Part shown: one piece after another, positions 18,176 to 26,289 of the stretch
Position numbering within the stretch: the stretch's first letter is position 1
Layout of the letters: every line of letters begins with the position of its first letter
Assembly (NCBI RefSeq): GCF_028705895.1
Contig: NZ_JAQWCQ010000028.1
Location: 1 to 45,501 of the forward strand
Source of the DNA: Massilibacteroides sp.
Lineage (GTDB): Bacteria; Bacteroidota; Bacteroidia; Bacteroidales; Tannerellaceae
Reading direction: 5' to 3'
DNA length: 45,501 bases
Made by a program: the position numbers and the translations under genes
The notes under the pieces: generated by a model
What the model saw: only the letters and a program-made list of their open reading frames with translations
Told to the model about the DNA's origin: nothing
The model's database searches: none

Positions 18176-19589
18176 AAAATTCTTTTTCTAATAATAATGC
18201 ATCAAATAATGCTTTTGCAATTTCTCTCCCTCCACGAAAACTTAAATGCGTATAATCTTTACTTGCCCAATTATTTTCTACGTATCGTGTCATACTATTT
18301 ACTCCTCCCATCGCTCCGAATGTATTCCAGAATGTGATGCCTGTTCTTTTTGCCGTTTGCCGTTGAGCATGTAATAGTGCAAGTACGGCCGGCATCGTTT
18401 CGAATGAATCCTCTGTCTGATAAGCTCTGTCGGATACTCCCATGAGCAATATATCTGCATCAGGGAAACAAGCCTGCATATGTTTAACTACTTCGGTCAT
18501 GCCTGATCTGTACCATCCATAATTTAAAACTTCTTCGCTCACCACATTCAGCCCGTATTGAAGAATGATTAAATCGTAAGGGCGTATGTCTGAAAAATCA
18601 TGACACAACTCTATATTCAGACGATCAAGTATTAATCCTGAATTTCCCCTTAACGAATAATTGTCAACAACAATACCCTCATCTTCCTCTAAAGCAGTTC
18701 CAAATACTTGTGTATCTGTTCCCCCTGAGAATACAAAAGTTCCTTGATTGAAGTCTTTCTTTATTTCAATACAGGCTGGAGATGCCTTTGCCGGTAATGT
18801 TTTTATAACTGTATCCGGATTTATATCAGTTACGTACTTTATTGAACCCGGAGTCATTCCCGAATAGTAAAATTTTAACAAAGGAACATTTGATAAGTCC
18901 GGATATTTCTCTGCCTTTTTTATCGTTAATGATGCATTATGGCCAGGATTAAAAAGCATTCCTGAAAGCATAAATGCGTGAGTTGTATCTTTTAATAACG
19001 AATATGACTTCCAGCCTTCAGCCTTTTGATTAATCGTAGGACGGAACTGATCCGTAACGGTAAAAACAGGAACAAAGCCGACACCTTGTCCGCCGAATTT
19101 TTTCTGCAAAGCCGCTCTCAGGTCTGCTACAAGGATATCTCCTTCAATAAAAGAATCTCCCAACACGGCAATTCGTACAGGCCGTTTAAGAGTCTTTCGC
19201 TTGTTGAGTGCCGAAAAGAAACGATTAAGTCCTAAATGACCGATAGAATAGTCTTCGATATGGGTTCCTAAAGAATCTGCACCATCAGCAGTATAAATTG
19301 TTTTATATAAAGAATCTCTTAGCGCTAAGTTTGCAGAGTCTATTTTTAGAGAAAGAGAAAGTGTATCCGGGTTTTCTATACTATCCGGGATCGTATCCTG
19401 CTCTTCAAGTTGTTTAATCAAAGAATCTAAAGATAGAGGTTCCGGTTTTATTCGTATATCTGATAATAAATCAACTTTTTTTAATTGATGCCCCCATATT
19501 GTTTCGGGCAGCCAGTATAAACTTATTCCTCCCAATAAGGTGATAAATAATAAGATAAGTAATCTCCCGAAGTTATTCTCTTTGTTCAT
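18147..19589 (-). CDS. Membrane-anchored SGNH-fold protein (first of a pair)
   Basis: A 480-residue protein. Residues 8-26 form a membrane anchor (LLILLFITLLGGISLYWLP) and the remainder is predicted periplasmic. After a Ser/Asp-rich stretch come VRIAVLGDSFIEGD (nucleophile Ser), LIILQYGLNVVSEE (Asn block) and KDYTHLSFRGG (Asp-x-x-His). I chose the ATG at 19589: the first in-frame ATG (19625) lies upstream of the -7 element at 19609-19616 and would not be in the mRNA. It heads a three-gene unit with a second SGNH protein and an MBOAT acyltransferase. Two SGNH proteins beside one MBOAT recalls the alginate acetylation set, where several periplasmic SGNH proteins share the work. Confidence 0.8.
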   Translation of the reverse strand: MNKENNFGRLLILLFITLLGGISLYWLPETIWGHQLKKVDLLSDIRIKPEPLSLDSLIKQLEEQDTIPDSIENPDTLSLSLKIDSANLALRDSLYKTIYTADGADSLGTHIEDYSIGHLGLNRFFSALNKRKTLKRPVRIAVLGDSFIEGDILVADLRAALQKKFGGQGVGFVPVFTVTDQFRPTINQKAEGWKSYSLLKDTTHAFMLSGMLFNPGHNASLTIKKAEKYPDLSNVPLLKFYYSGMTPGSIKYVTDINPDTVIKTLPAKASPACIEIKKDFNQGTFVFSGGTDTQVFGTALEEDEGIVVDNYSLRGNSGLILDRLNIELCHDFSDIRPYDLIILQYGLNVVSEEVLNYGWYRSGMTEVVKHMQACFPDADILLMGVSDRAYQTEDSFETMPAVLALLHAQRQTAKRTGITFWNTFGAMGGVNSMTRYVENNWASKDYTHLSFRGGREIAKALFDALLLEKEFYDEAEESLH

Positions 19590-19608
19590 CTCAGTTTGAT
19601 CTTGGATG

Positions 19609-19616
19609 CAAAGATA
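19609..19616 (-). promoter_or_regulatory. -7 element for the SGNH-SGNH-MBOAT operon
   Basis: On the minus strand this reads TATCTTTG, matching TAnnTTTG. It places the transcript start near 19602, about 13 bases before the ATG at 19589, and rules out the upstream ATG at 19625. Confidence 0.6.
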
Positions 19617-19790
19617 CGTATTCATAAATATTTTTTATCTCTATATTATAGGATTTAGAAAACAAAACAAAAAGATGGTTTGTTACATTAGTAGAAATTC
19701 AAAAATACAATCTATATGATAGCACTTATAGCAAGTATATTTTTATTACTATCAACAAATAATGAAATAATAAGTAAAAAGGAGAATGTT

Positions 19791-20366
19791 ATGAAATTCG
19801 AATTAGTAAAATTACCTTATGAGACCAATGGGTTAGAACCTGTAATCAGTAAACAAACAATTGAATTACATCATGGCAAACACCTGCAAGCCTATGTAAA
19901 CAATTTAAACAATCTTATCCCGGGAACAAAGTTCGAGAATGCAGATATTGAAACAATAATTCGTGAGTCTGATGGCGCTATTTTTAATAATGCAGGACAA
20001 GTACTTAACCACGATTTATATTTTACTCAATTCTCTCCGAAAGGGGGAGGAGAACCTACCGGTAAATTAGCTGAAGCTATTAATGCTACTTGGGGTTCTT
20101 TTGAGAAGTTCAAATCTGAATTCGAGGCTGCAGGTGTTTCTCTGTTTGGTTCCGGTTGGGCATGGCTTGCAAAAGATAAAGATGGAAAATTAGTGATTAC
20201 CAAAGAAGCCAATGGTAGTAATCCTGTGAAGAACGGGTTAACTCCAATACTTGGTTTCGATGTTTGGGAGCACTCATACTATCTGGACTACCAAAACCGT
20301 CGTGCAGACCATATCAAAGCACTATGGCAGATCATTGACTGGGAAGTAGTAGGTAAAAGATATTAA
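19791..20366 (+). CDS. sodB: Superoxide dismutase, iron type (possibly Fe/Mn cambialistic)
   Basis: Cytoplasmic enzyme converting superoxide to O2 and H2O2. When started at ATG 19791 the protein has 191 residues, standard for the family, and the metal ligands fall at His27 (ELHHGKH), His74 (VLNHDLYF), Asp157 and His161 (GFDVWEHSYY). The FNNAGQ motif with Gln70 is the iron-type signature; Bacteroidales enzymes of this kind often work with either metal. A purine-rich AAGGAG lies just before this ATG. An in-frame ATG at 19716 would add a hydrophobic 25-residue leader; I consider this the untranslated leader, though an exported form cannot be fully excluded. Confidence 0.95.
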   Translation: MKFELVKLPYETNGLEPVISKQTIELHHGKHLQAYVNNLNNLIPGTKFENADIETIIRESDGAIFNNAGQVLNHDLYFTQFSPKGGGEPTGKLAEAINATWGSFEKFKSEFEAAGVSLFGSGWAWLAKDKDGKLVITKEANGSNPVKNGLTPILGFDVWEHSYYLDYQNRRADHIKALWQIIDWEVVGKRY

Positions 20367-20403
20367 GAAATAGAATAGAGTTAAGTTTTTAGTTATTTAG
20401 TTG

Positions 20404-20442
20404 GAGAGAGTATCTGTTTGCAAGATACTCTCTCTCTTTTTT
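20404..20442 (+). terminator. Intrinsic terminator of sodB
   Basis: GAGAGAGTATCT (20404-20415) pairs perfectly with AGATACTCTCTC (20423-20434) around a 7-base loop and is followed by six Ts. Directly after it, GGAG-CGC (20447-20454) can pair with GCG-CTCC (20463-20470), a GC-rich stem that may end the converging tldE transcript. Confidence 0.9.
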
Positions 20443-20478
20443 GGGGGGAGACGCGCTGCCGTGCGCCTCCGTAATTAT

Positions 20479-21798
20479 TTACAATCCACTGAAGTCAACT
20501 TCTTCAAATGCCAATGACGGCACTTTCCAGCTGGACGACGGACGCGGATCGTTTCCTACTTCCAGTAAATTGCTCCATAACGTTAACATATTCCCTGTGA
20601 TGTTCATCTCAGAAATAGGCTGAGTCAGTTTTCCGTTTTCAATCAGGAATCCTTCCACACCGTAGGAGAAATCTCCAGTGGTGCTGTTGCTGTTACCGCC
20701 ATTGAATCCCGTAATCAGAATTCCTTTTGACGTAGCAGCCACTAATGCGTCTGTATCTTTGTTACCCATATTTAGCGAAAGAATAGACGGACCGCTGATG
20801 GTTGGCTGTACTTCCATTTTGTTCGCACTGTAGGTGTCGATATAATATGTTTTCAAGAAACCGGCATCAAATACGGAAAGTTCTTTGGTGGCAACCCCTT
20901 CTCCGTCAAAATAACGTGCACCCGGCGATTTCTTCAGATGAGGCGTATCAGTTATCACTAATTTATCGCTTACTATTTTCTGATCTAATTTATCAATCAA
21001 AAAAGAATTCTTCTGCTGGATTGCCGATCCATAAATAGCGTTGATCAGAGGGGAGAGTAAACGCGATGAGTTCATATTGTCCACGATCATCGTATATTTG
21101 CCTGAGGCAACCTTTTTCTGTCCTAATTTGCGGATAACACGTTCAAGGGCTTTCACGCCGATTCCTTTTTTTATCAGGCTGTCATAAAATAATGTAGAAT
21201 CATACCAGTAGGAAGAAGGACGTGCATCGCCTTCGCCTTTAATACTGACACTTGCTACCAAAGAAAATGACGAAGAGGAACTTTCTCCTTCAAAACCGTT
21301 GCTCGCTACCATATAACGGAATGACGTGTCATCACCATATGAGGATTCAGCAGAGATAATCCGATCGTCTTTACCCATTACTTCCTCACAGGTATTCATG
21401 GCAAGGCTCACCTTGTCGTCCGGATTTACATTTTCTGCTTTTGGATCATATAATTCCAGATCCGGTTGGCCTCCTTTATAATATAATGAAGCATCCGGCA
21501 ACGTGCGCGCCTTATCCTCTGCCAGATAACGGGTAGAATCAATGCCGTTCTTAATAAAACTCTCCAGTTCCTTTTTGTCTATACGGTTTGTGGAGAAAGA
21601 ACCATAACGTCCGTCAACGAATAGATGGATAACTAAACTACTTTCAGACGCTTGCTGCAATTTGTCTATTTTCATATTGCGCACCTCAAGTGAGCTGCTT
21701 GATCCATTATAAAGACTAACCCTTGATGCCTGGCATCCGTTTTTCAGGGCAAAGTCCATTGCCCATTGTGCTAATTTTTTATTCTCGTTCGTTATCAT
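20479..21798 (-). CDS. TldD/PmbA family protein, TldE-like subunit
   Basis: A 439-residue protein of the TldD/TldE family. E. coli TldD-TldE is a heterodimeric protease that degrades unfolded peptides and matures some microcins. Shared family segments include FAL-KNGCQASRVSLY at the N-terminus and, near the end, VEGFLIENGKLTQPISEMNITGN. It lacks the HExxxH zinc motif, which identifies it as the TldE (PmbA) half that only shapes the active site. It begins one base after the tldD stop, so the two are co-transcribed. No signal peptide is visible, in contrast to its partner. Confidence 0.88.
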   Translation of the reverse strand: MITNENKKLAQWAMDFALKNGCQASRVSLYNGSSSSLEVRNMKIDKLQQASESSLVIHLFVDGRYGSFSTNRIDKKELESFIKNGIDSTRYLAEDKARTLPDASLYYKGGQPDLELYDPKAENVNPDDKVSLAMNTCEEVMGKDDRIISAESSYGDDTSFRYMVASNGFEGESSSSSFSLVASVSIKGEGDARPSSYWYDSTLFYDSLIKKGIGVKALERVIRKLGQKKVASGKYTMIVDNMNSSRLLSPLINAIYGSAIQQKNSFLIDKLDQKIVSDKLVITDTPHLKKSPGARYFDGEGVATKELSVFDAGFLKTYYIDTYSANKMEVQPTISGPSILSLNMGNKDTDALVAATSKGILITGFNGGNSNSTTGDFSYGVEGFLIENGKLTQPISEMNITGNMLTLWSNLLEVGNDPRPSSSWKVPSLAFEEVDFSGL

Positions 21799-21799
21799 A

Positions 21800-23332
21800 T
21801 CAGCTTTCTCCTCCTACTGTAAGTTTGCTAACTAAGGCAGAGGGCATGCCACAGGTAACCGGACAAGATTGTCCGTCTTTTCCACAAGTCCAAGTGCCGT
21901 TATCCATTTTATAATTATTACCAACCATCGTTATATCCGCCAAAGCTTTTGGCCCGTTACCGATAATGTTGATATCTTTTATTGGTTGAGTTAGTTTTCC
22001 GTTTTCAATAAGGTAACCATCTTTAACGAAGAATGTAAAATCACCGGCACCAATCTGAACCTGTCCGTTGGTGAAACTGGAGGCATATATGCCTTTTTTT
22101 ACAGTAGAGATTATCTCTTCTTCAGTTACGTTACCTGCTTCCATATAGGTTGCGCGCATACGTGGTATAGGCATCATGCGGAAAGACTCACGACGTCCGT
22201 TTCCGGTGGACTCAATTCCATAGTGCTTTGCGCTAAGACGGTCGTGCAGATAACTGGTAAGTATTCCTTCTTTTACAATGTACGTTTTTTGTCCATCAAT
22301 CCCTTCGTCGTCAATATTTACCGAACCGCGATTAAACGGAATCGTTCCGTCGTCAACAACATTGATATGTTCGTTACACACTTTTTTATTCAACTGATCC
22401 GCAAAAATAGATGTGTTCTTTCTGTTGAAATCAGCTTCAAAAGCATGTCCGATCGCTTCATGCAATAAAATACCCGAACCTCCGGCACCCATTACTACAG
22501 GCATCTCCCCACCTTTCGGTTTGATTGCCTGGAAGAGGATAGATGTTTTTTCGATGGCCTCCTTTGCTATTTCATTGATTACCTCGTCAGACAAAAACTC
22601 AGCTCCCATACGGAATGAACGGGCTGCATAAGAGTTCTCAATCTTTCCGTTTTCTTCCATAATGCAAACCGCACCCAATGTTACCATCGGACGATAGTCA
22701 TAATACATTTGTCCTTCGGAATTGCAAAAGAAAATATGAGACGTAGAATCACCCAATGAGGCACTAACTTTGTTCACTCTTTTGTCGAGTTCGAAAATTT
22801 TGTCATTCAATTTTTGCAGATAAGGCATTTTCTCCTTTACAGCTATCTCGTCCCAAGCCGTCTGAACTGTATAGTAATTGTTTGTTACAGGCGTTTCCGT
22901 CAGATTTATTGCGGTGTTGTTTTTACTTCCATTCGCAATTCTGGCAGCCGTGCGAGCTGCTTTCAGCATTTCATCTAACGTGATGCTTTCAACGTAAGCA
23001 TACCCTGTCTGATCTCCTGATAAAACACGAACACCCATCCCGAAATCGATATTAGATGCCGCGCGATTTACCGCACCGTCTTGCAGCCCGATGCTATTTC
23101 TATAAGTGTGTTCGAAAAACAGATCGGCATAATCGCCTCCCTTTTCGAGTGCCGCAGTAAGTACTTTCTTCAAATCCTGCTCACTCACACCAAAATGATT
23201 CTGAGCAAAAGAGATACCGGCTACTTTATCGGCTGCGCCACCGGTACAACTTCCTAAAAAGGAAGGAGCAGCCAATGAACCGATCATAACCATACCTCCT
23301 GTTTTAATAAAATCTCGTCTGTTAAACTTCAT
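21800..23332 (-). CDS. tldD: TldD-like zinc metalloprotease with Tat/lipoprotein-type signal
   Basis: A 510-residue catalytic subunit of a TldD-TldE protease. GSGILLHEAIGHAFEAD carries the HExxxH zinc site (about residues 291-296), and WTCGKDGQSCPVTCG near the C-terminus supplies the conserved Cys. The N-terminus reads NRRDFIKTGG, a twin-arginine pattern, then a hydrophobic run and LGSC, a lipobox at Cys29. This implies export by Tat and lipidation, whereas E. coli TldD is cytoplasmic. The partner gene next to it has no signal. Either the complex is cytoplasmic and the leader is vestigial, or TldE is carried across with TldD. The gene starts 14 bases after the sulfatase-maturase stop. Confidence 0.9.
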   Translation of the reverse strand: MKFNRRDFIKTGGMVMIGSLAAPSFLGSCTGGAADKVAGISFAQNHFGVSEQDLKKVLTAALEKGGDYADLFFEHTYRNSIGLQDGAVNRAASNIDFGMGVRVLSGDQTGYAYVESITLDEMLKAARTAARIANGSKNNTAINLTETPVTNNYYTVQTAWDEIAVKEKMPYLQKLNDKIFELDKRVNKVSASLGDSTSHIFFCNSEGQMYYDYRPMVTLGAVCIMEENGKIENSYAARSFRMGAEFLSDEVINEIAKEAIEKTSILFQAIKPKGGEMPVVMGAGGSGILLHEAIGHAFEADFNRKNTSIFADQLNKKVCNEHINVVDDGTIPFNRGSVNIDDEGIDGQKTYIVKEGILTSYLHDRLSAKHYGIESTGNGRRESFRMMPIPRMRATYMEAGNVTEEEIISTVKKGIYASSFTNGQVQIGAGDFTFFVKDGYLIENGKLTQPIKDINIIGNGPKALADITMVGNNYKMDNGTWTCGKDGQSCPVTCGMPSALVSKLTVGGES

Positions 23333-23346
23333 ATTTTGAATCTCTG

Positions 23347-24585
23347 TTATAATGATCTATTTTGTTTCAGCCACTCCATAATGTTGGCCGGTGCACGTTT
23401 AGCCATTAGTTCTTTTTTCATAAAGTCCATGTATGGCGCTACATGATTAAAGAATTGCTTATAGCCTTTGCACAAGTAATTCAACCCGAATTCACCGTCT
23501 GGTGTGTAAAGAAAACGATTTTTCGGACATTCTCCGTTACACGCAAAAAGAAATTCACATTCTTTACATTGACGGGGTAGTTTGTCGTGTTTATCCTGGC
23601 CGAATTTGATTTGTTCGGGGCTGTACATCATTTCTGTAATAGATTTTGTACGTATGTTTCCTAACTTATATTCCGGAAATACGTAGTGATCACAAGAATA
23701 TACATCACCGTTGAATTCCATAACACCGGCATGTCCGCAAGTTTTTGCGAGGGTGCAAATTCCCGGTTGTTCTCCCACCCAGTTGGCCAATGTAGAATCA
23801 AACAGTTGGATGTAAAAAGTACCTACATCTTTTCTTACCCATTCGTCAAATATGGTACACAGGAAAGTGCCCCATTGTTCCGCCGAAACCGAGAAAGGAG
23901 CCAGTTCTATCTGTTTGTTCTGTTCTTCAGGGGTGGTCAGTCGTATTTTGGGATTGCTTTTATTTATTCGTTCAACAATCGGTGCAAATTGTATATAATG
24001 ACAATCTATTTCTTTGAAAAAATTATAAAAGTCCAACGGGTAATCTGCGTTGTAATCATTTACTACAGCCATGCCATTATATTCGACCTGATGCTTCTTC
24101 AACAGCTCAATCCCTTTCATGACTTTATAAAACGAAGGCAAACCCTGTTTGTTTCTTCTGTATTCATCATGAAACTCCTGCGGACCGTCAATTGAAATTC
24201 CGACTAAGAAATTGTTTTCTTTAAAAAAACGACACCATTCATCCGTCAGCAAGGTTCCGTTAGTCTGTATGCAATTATCAATCTGCCGACCTCGGCTATA
24301 CTTGCGTTGTAGTTCAATCGCCTTTTTGTAGAAAGACAAAGGACGCATCAGTGTCTCCCCGCCGTGCCATGTGAAAAGTATTTCGTTTGTAGTCTGGCAT
24401 TCAATATATTCCTTAATGAACTTTTCCAATAGTTCATCCGTCAGAATATGATTTTTAACTTCAGGATAAAAACCGGCTTTTTCAAGATAATAACAATACT
24501 CACAAGCCAGATTACATACTGAACCAATCGGCTTCAACATAACATAGACTGGTTTTGCAAAAGGAGAAATGACTGTATTTTTCAT
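23347..24585 (-). CDS. chuR: Anaerobic sulfatase-maturating enzyme (radical SAM, SPASM)
   Basis: Converts the active-site Cys or Ser of sulfatases to formylglycine, allowing growth on sulfated glycans such as mucin or heparin. With the ATG at 24585 it has 412 residues. The radical SAM cluster motif CNLACEYC gives Cys24, Cys28 and Cys31. The C-terminal half has CGHAGVMEFNGDVYSCDHYVFPE and CKECEFLFACNGECPKNRF, binding two more iron-sulfur clusters. Overall it closely resembles the Bacteroides ChuR/anSME as I remember it. An in-frame ATG at 24615 is excluded because it lies upstream of the -7 element at 24605-24612. No sulfatase gene is in the window, so substrates must be elsewhere. Confidence 0.94.
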   Translation of the reverse strand: MKNTVISPFAKPVYVMLKPIGSVCNLACEYCYYLEKAGFYPEVKNHILTDELLEKFIKEYIECQTTNEILFTWHGGETLMRPLSFYKKAIELQRKYSRGRQIDNCIQTNGTLLTDEWCRFFKENNFLVGISIDGPQEFHDEYRRNKQGLPSFYKVMKGIELLKKHQVEYNGMAVVNDYNADYPLDFYNFFKEIDCHYIQFAPIVERINKSNPKIRLTTPEEQNKQIELAPFSVSAEQWGTFLCTIFDEWVRKDVGTFYIQLFDSTLANWVGEQPGICTLAKTCGHAGVMEFNGDVYSCDHYVFPEYKLGNIRTKSITEMMYSPEQIKFGQDKHDKLPRQCKECEFLFACNGECPKNRFLYTPDGEFGLNYLCKGYKQFFNHVAPYMDFMKKELMAKRAPANIMEWLKQNRSL

Positions 24586-24604
24586 GAATGAACCTTGTTT
24601 GAGG

Positions 24605-24612
24605 CAAAAATA
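24605..24612 (-). promoter_or_regulatory. -7 element for chuR-tldD-tldE
   Basis: The minus strand reads TATTTTTG, 19 bases before the ATG at 24585. The three genes downstream are separated by 14 bases and 1 base, so one transcript is likely. Confidence 0.55.
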
Positions 24613-24701
24613 CAAAAAATGGCTTAACTTCTCTTCATTTATCTGACTAACCAGCAGTAGTATATTATGCCGTAATATATACTATTGTATAGCCAATAAT
24701 T

Positions 24702-24880
24702 AATCAACTAAAAACAAGGTTTGATTACCTGAAAAAAGGCTGTTTTTTAGGTGTTGAAAATCAACTAAAAAATAGGGGTAAAAATATAAAGGTTATTTTT
24801 CCAATTATAAAGGATATTTTTGCAAAAATATCCTTTATAATTTTTTATGCAATAGAATGAATAAAAAATGAGATTTGTTG
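24702..24880. repeat. Repeated AT-rich palindromic element, copy A
   Basis: The core contains AAAATATAAAGGTTATTTTT (24781-24800), identical over 20 bases to copy B at 44839-44858, and a perfect 40-base palindrome at 24803-24842 centred on GC with arms beginning AATTATAAAGGATATTTTTG. Before the core lies a stem with CCTGAAAAAA and TTTTTTAGG (24728-24751), and AATCAACTAAAAA occurs twice (24702 and 24759). After it comes AATAGAAT, also seen after copy B. Outer limits are estimates. Confidence 0.55.
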
Positions 24881-24906
24881 GCGCTACATTTTAGGAATAA
24901 TACAAC

Positions 24907-24952
24907 CGTAGAGTTTTATCTTTTGGCCGCCGTCAAAAGATAAAACTCTACG
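24907..24952. repeat. Perfect 19-bp inverted repeat with 8-base loop
   Basis: CGTAGAGTTTTATCTTTTG (24907-24925) is exactly mirrored by 24934-24952 around GCCGCCGT. No T-run follows on either side, so it does not look like a standard intrinsic terminator. It stands downstream of ald on the minus strand. Confidence 0.75.
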
Positions 24953-25001
24953 ATGTTAGGGAAAGATCATCCCGATATTTTTAAGATATCAGGTCGTCTT
25001 T

Positions 25002-26105
25002 TTAATCCAAAGCTTTGTAAGGTAAGTTGTATAATTCAGCTACAGGTTGGAATACCACCTCTCCTTTAATTATGTTTAAGCCTGAGGCCAAACCCTTGTC
25101 CTCCTTGCAGGCTTCTTTCCATCCTTTGTTTGCCAATGTGATAACATAAGGAAGAGTCGCATGCGTCAAAGCTAAAGTAGAGGTCTTGGGAACGGCTCCG
25201 GGTATATTGGCAACACAATAATGAATTACATCGTCCACTTCGTATGTGGGTTCAGCATGTGTGGTCGGATGAGAAGTTTCGAAACAACCACCCTGATCAA
25301 TGGCTACGTCAACCATTACGCTTCCTTTTTTCAGTAATTTCAACATGGGTTTCGTGATCACGTATGGTGCTTTGTCACCGGGAATAAGCACGGCTCCGAT
25401 TACTAAATCCGTTGACGGTAATTCTTGCTCAATATTATGCATTGAAGAGAAAAGAGTGTTGATATTAGCCGGCATAACTTCACTTAAATAACGAAGTCTT
25501 GCTAAGGACACATCTGCTATTGTCACATTTGCTCCTGAGCCTGCAGCCATAAGCGCTGCGTGATAACCTACTATTCCTCCGCCAAGCACTAATACCTTTG
25601 CGGGTTTAACTCCCGGTACGCCGCCCAACAGAATACCTTTGCCTCCCTGAGGCTTTTCAAGAAAACGGGCTCCTTCCTGAATTGCCATACGTCCGGCTAC
25701 TTCACTCATCGGGATAAGTAAGGGGAGCTTACCGTTTATGTCTTTGACAGTCTCATAGGCCAGACAAATCGCTTTGCTCTTGATCATGGCGTGGGTTAAT
25801 TTTTCGTCAGATGCGAAATGAAAATACGTAAATAATAGTTGACCTTCACGAATAAGAGGATATTCGGGAGCAATCGGCTCTTTTACTTTTACAATCATTT
25901 CAGCAATGTTATAGACTTCTTCAATCGTAGGCAGAATTTTGGCTCCTGCTTTTTCGTAATCAGAATCGGGAAATCCACTGTTTTCTCCGGCTGTATGCTG
26001 AATATAAACTGTGTGACCATAGTTGATTAACTCTTTTGTGCCTGCTGGTGTAAGTGCCACCCGGTTCTCGTTGTTTTTGATTTCTTTGGGTACTCCGATA
26101 ATCAT
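25002..26105 (-). CDS. ald: Alanine dehydrogenase
   Basis: NAD-dependent enzyme that interconverts L-alanine with pyruvate and ammonia, in the cytoplasm. The N-terminus MIIGVPKEIKNNENRVALTP is diagnostic, with the pyruvate-binding Arg and a Lys in MIVKVKEPI. The nucleotide-binding fold appears as KVLVLGGGIVGYHAALMAAGSGANVTIAD. VDVAIDQGGCFETSHPTTHAEP and CVANIPGAVPKTSTLALT are conserved family segments. At 367 residues it is full length. It is monocistronic; a stem between about 24966 and 25000 may end it. Confidence 0.96.
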   Translation of the reverse strand: MIIGVPKEIKNNENRVALTPAGTKELINYGHTVYIQHTAGENSGFPDSDYEKAGAKILPTIEEVYNIAEMIVKVKEPIAPEYPLIREGQLLFTYFHFASDEKLTHAMIKSKAICLAYETVKDINGKLPLLIPMSEVAGRMAIQEGARFLEKPQGGKGILLGGVPGVKPAKVLVLGGGIVGYHAALMAAGSGANVTIADVSLARLRYLSEVMPANINTLFSSMHNIEQELPSTDLVIGAVLIPGDKAPYVITKPMLKLLKKGSVMVDVAIDQGGCFETSHPTTHAEPTYEVDDVIHYCVANIPGAVPKTSTLALTHATLPYVITLANKGWKEACKEDKGLASGLNIIKGEVVFQPVAELYNLPYKALD

Positions 26106-26289
26106 AGATATTCTTATTTATTAAGTGTATTTATGCATGCAAAGTAGAAAAATATTTTTCTTGCTGTTTTTGATCTACCTATGTTTATTAAAAGACAAAA
26201 GAACTTTGTATCAATTTAAAACATATCACTGCATTTATTCTTTGTTTTTATATTATCTTCGCTCTATAAAATATCATTTTACACACAGG

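Larger units (their letters stand above)
24586..25001. other. Gene-free spacer rich in palindromes between chuR and ald
   Basis: About 415 AT-rich bases with no credible ORF. They hold the chuR promoter, an inverted repeat TATATTA/TAATATA (24661-24679), a copy of a repeated palindromic element (24702-24880), a perfect 19-bp inverted repeat (24907-24952) and a weaker stem near 24966-25000 that may end the ald transcript. The two flanking genes read leftward, so the region lies between two minus-strand units. Confidence 0.7.

Noticed and set aside
24907-24952. Ordinary intrinsic terminator for ald
   Set aside because: No T-run on the relevant side; a weaker stem closer to the stop codon is a better candidate. 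Kept as an unexplained inverted repeat instead.
26125-26289. In-frame N-terminal extension of the CNNM/CBS protein by 55 codons
   Set aside because: Composition is Phe/Tyr/Leu-rich noise from AT-rich DNA, and the family starts at MEIVIIIGLILLNGLLS.
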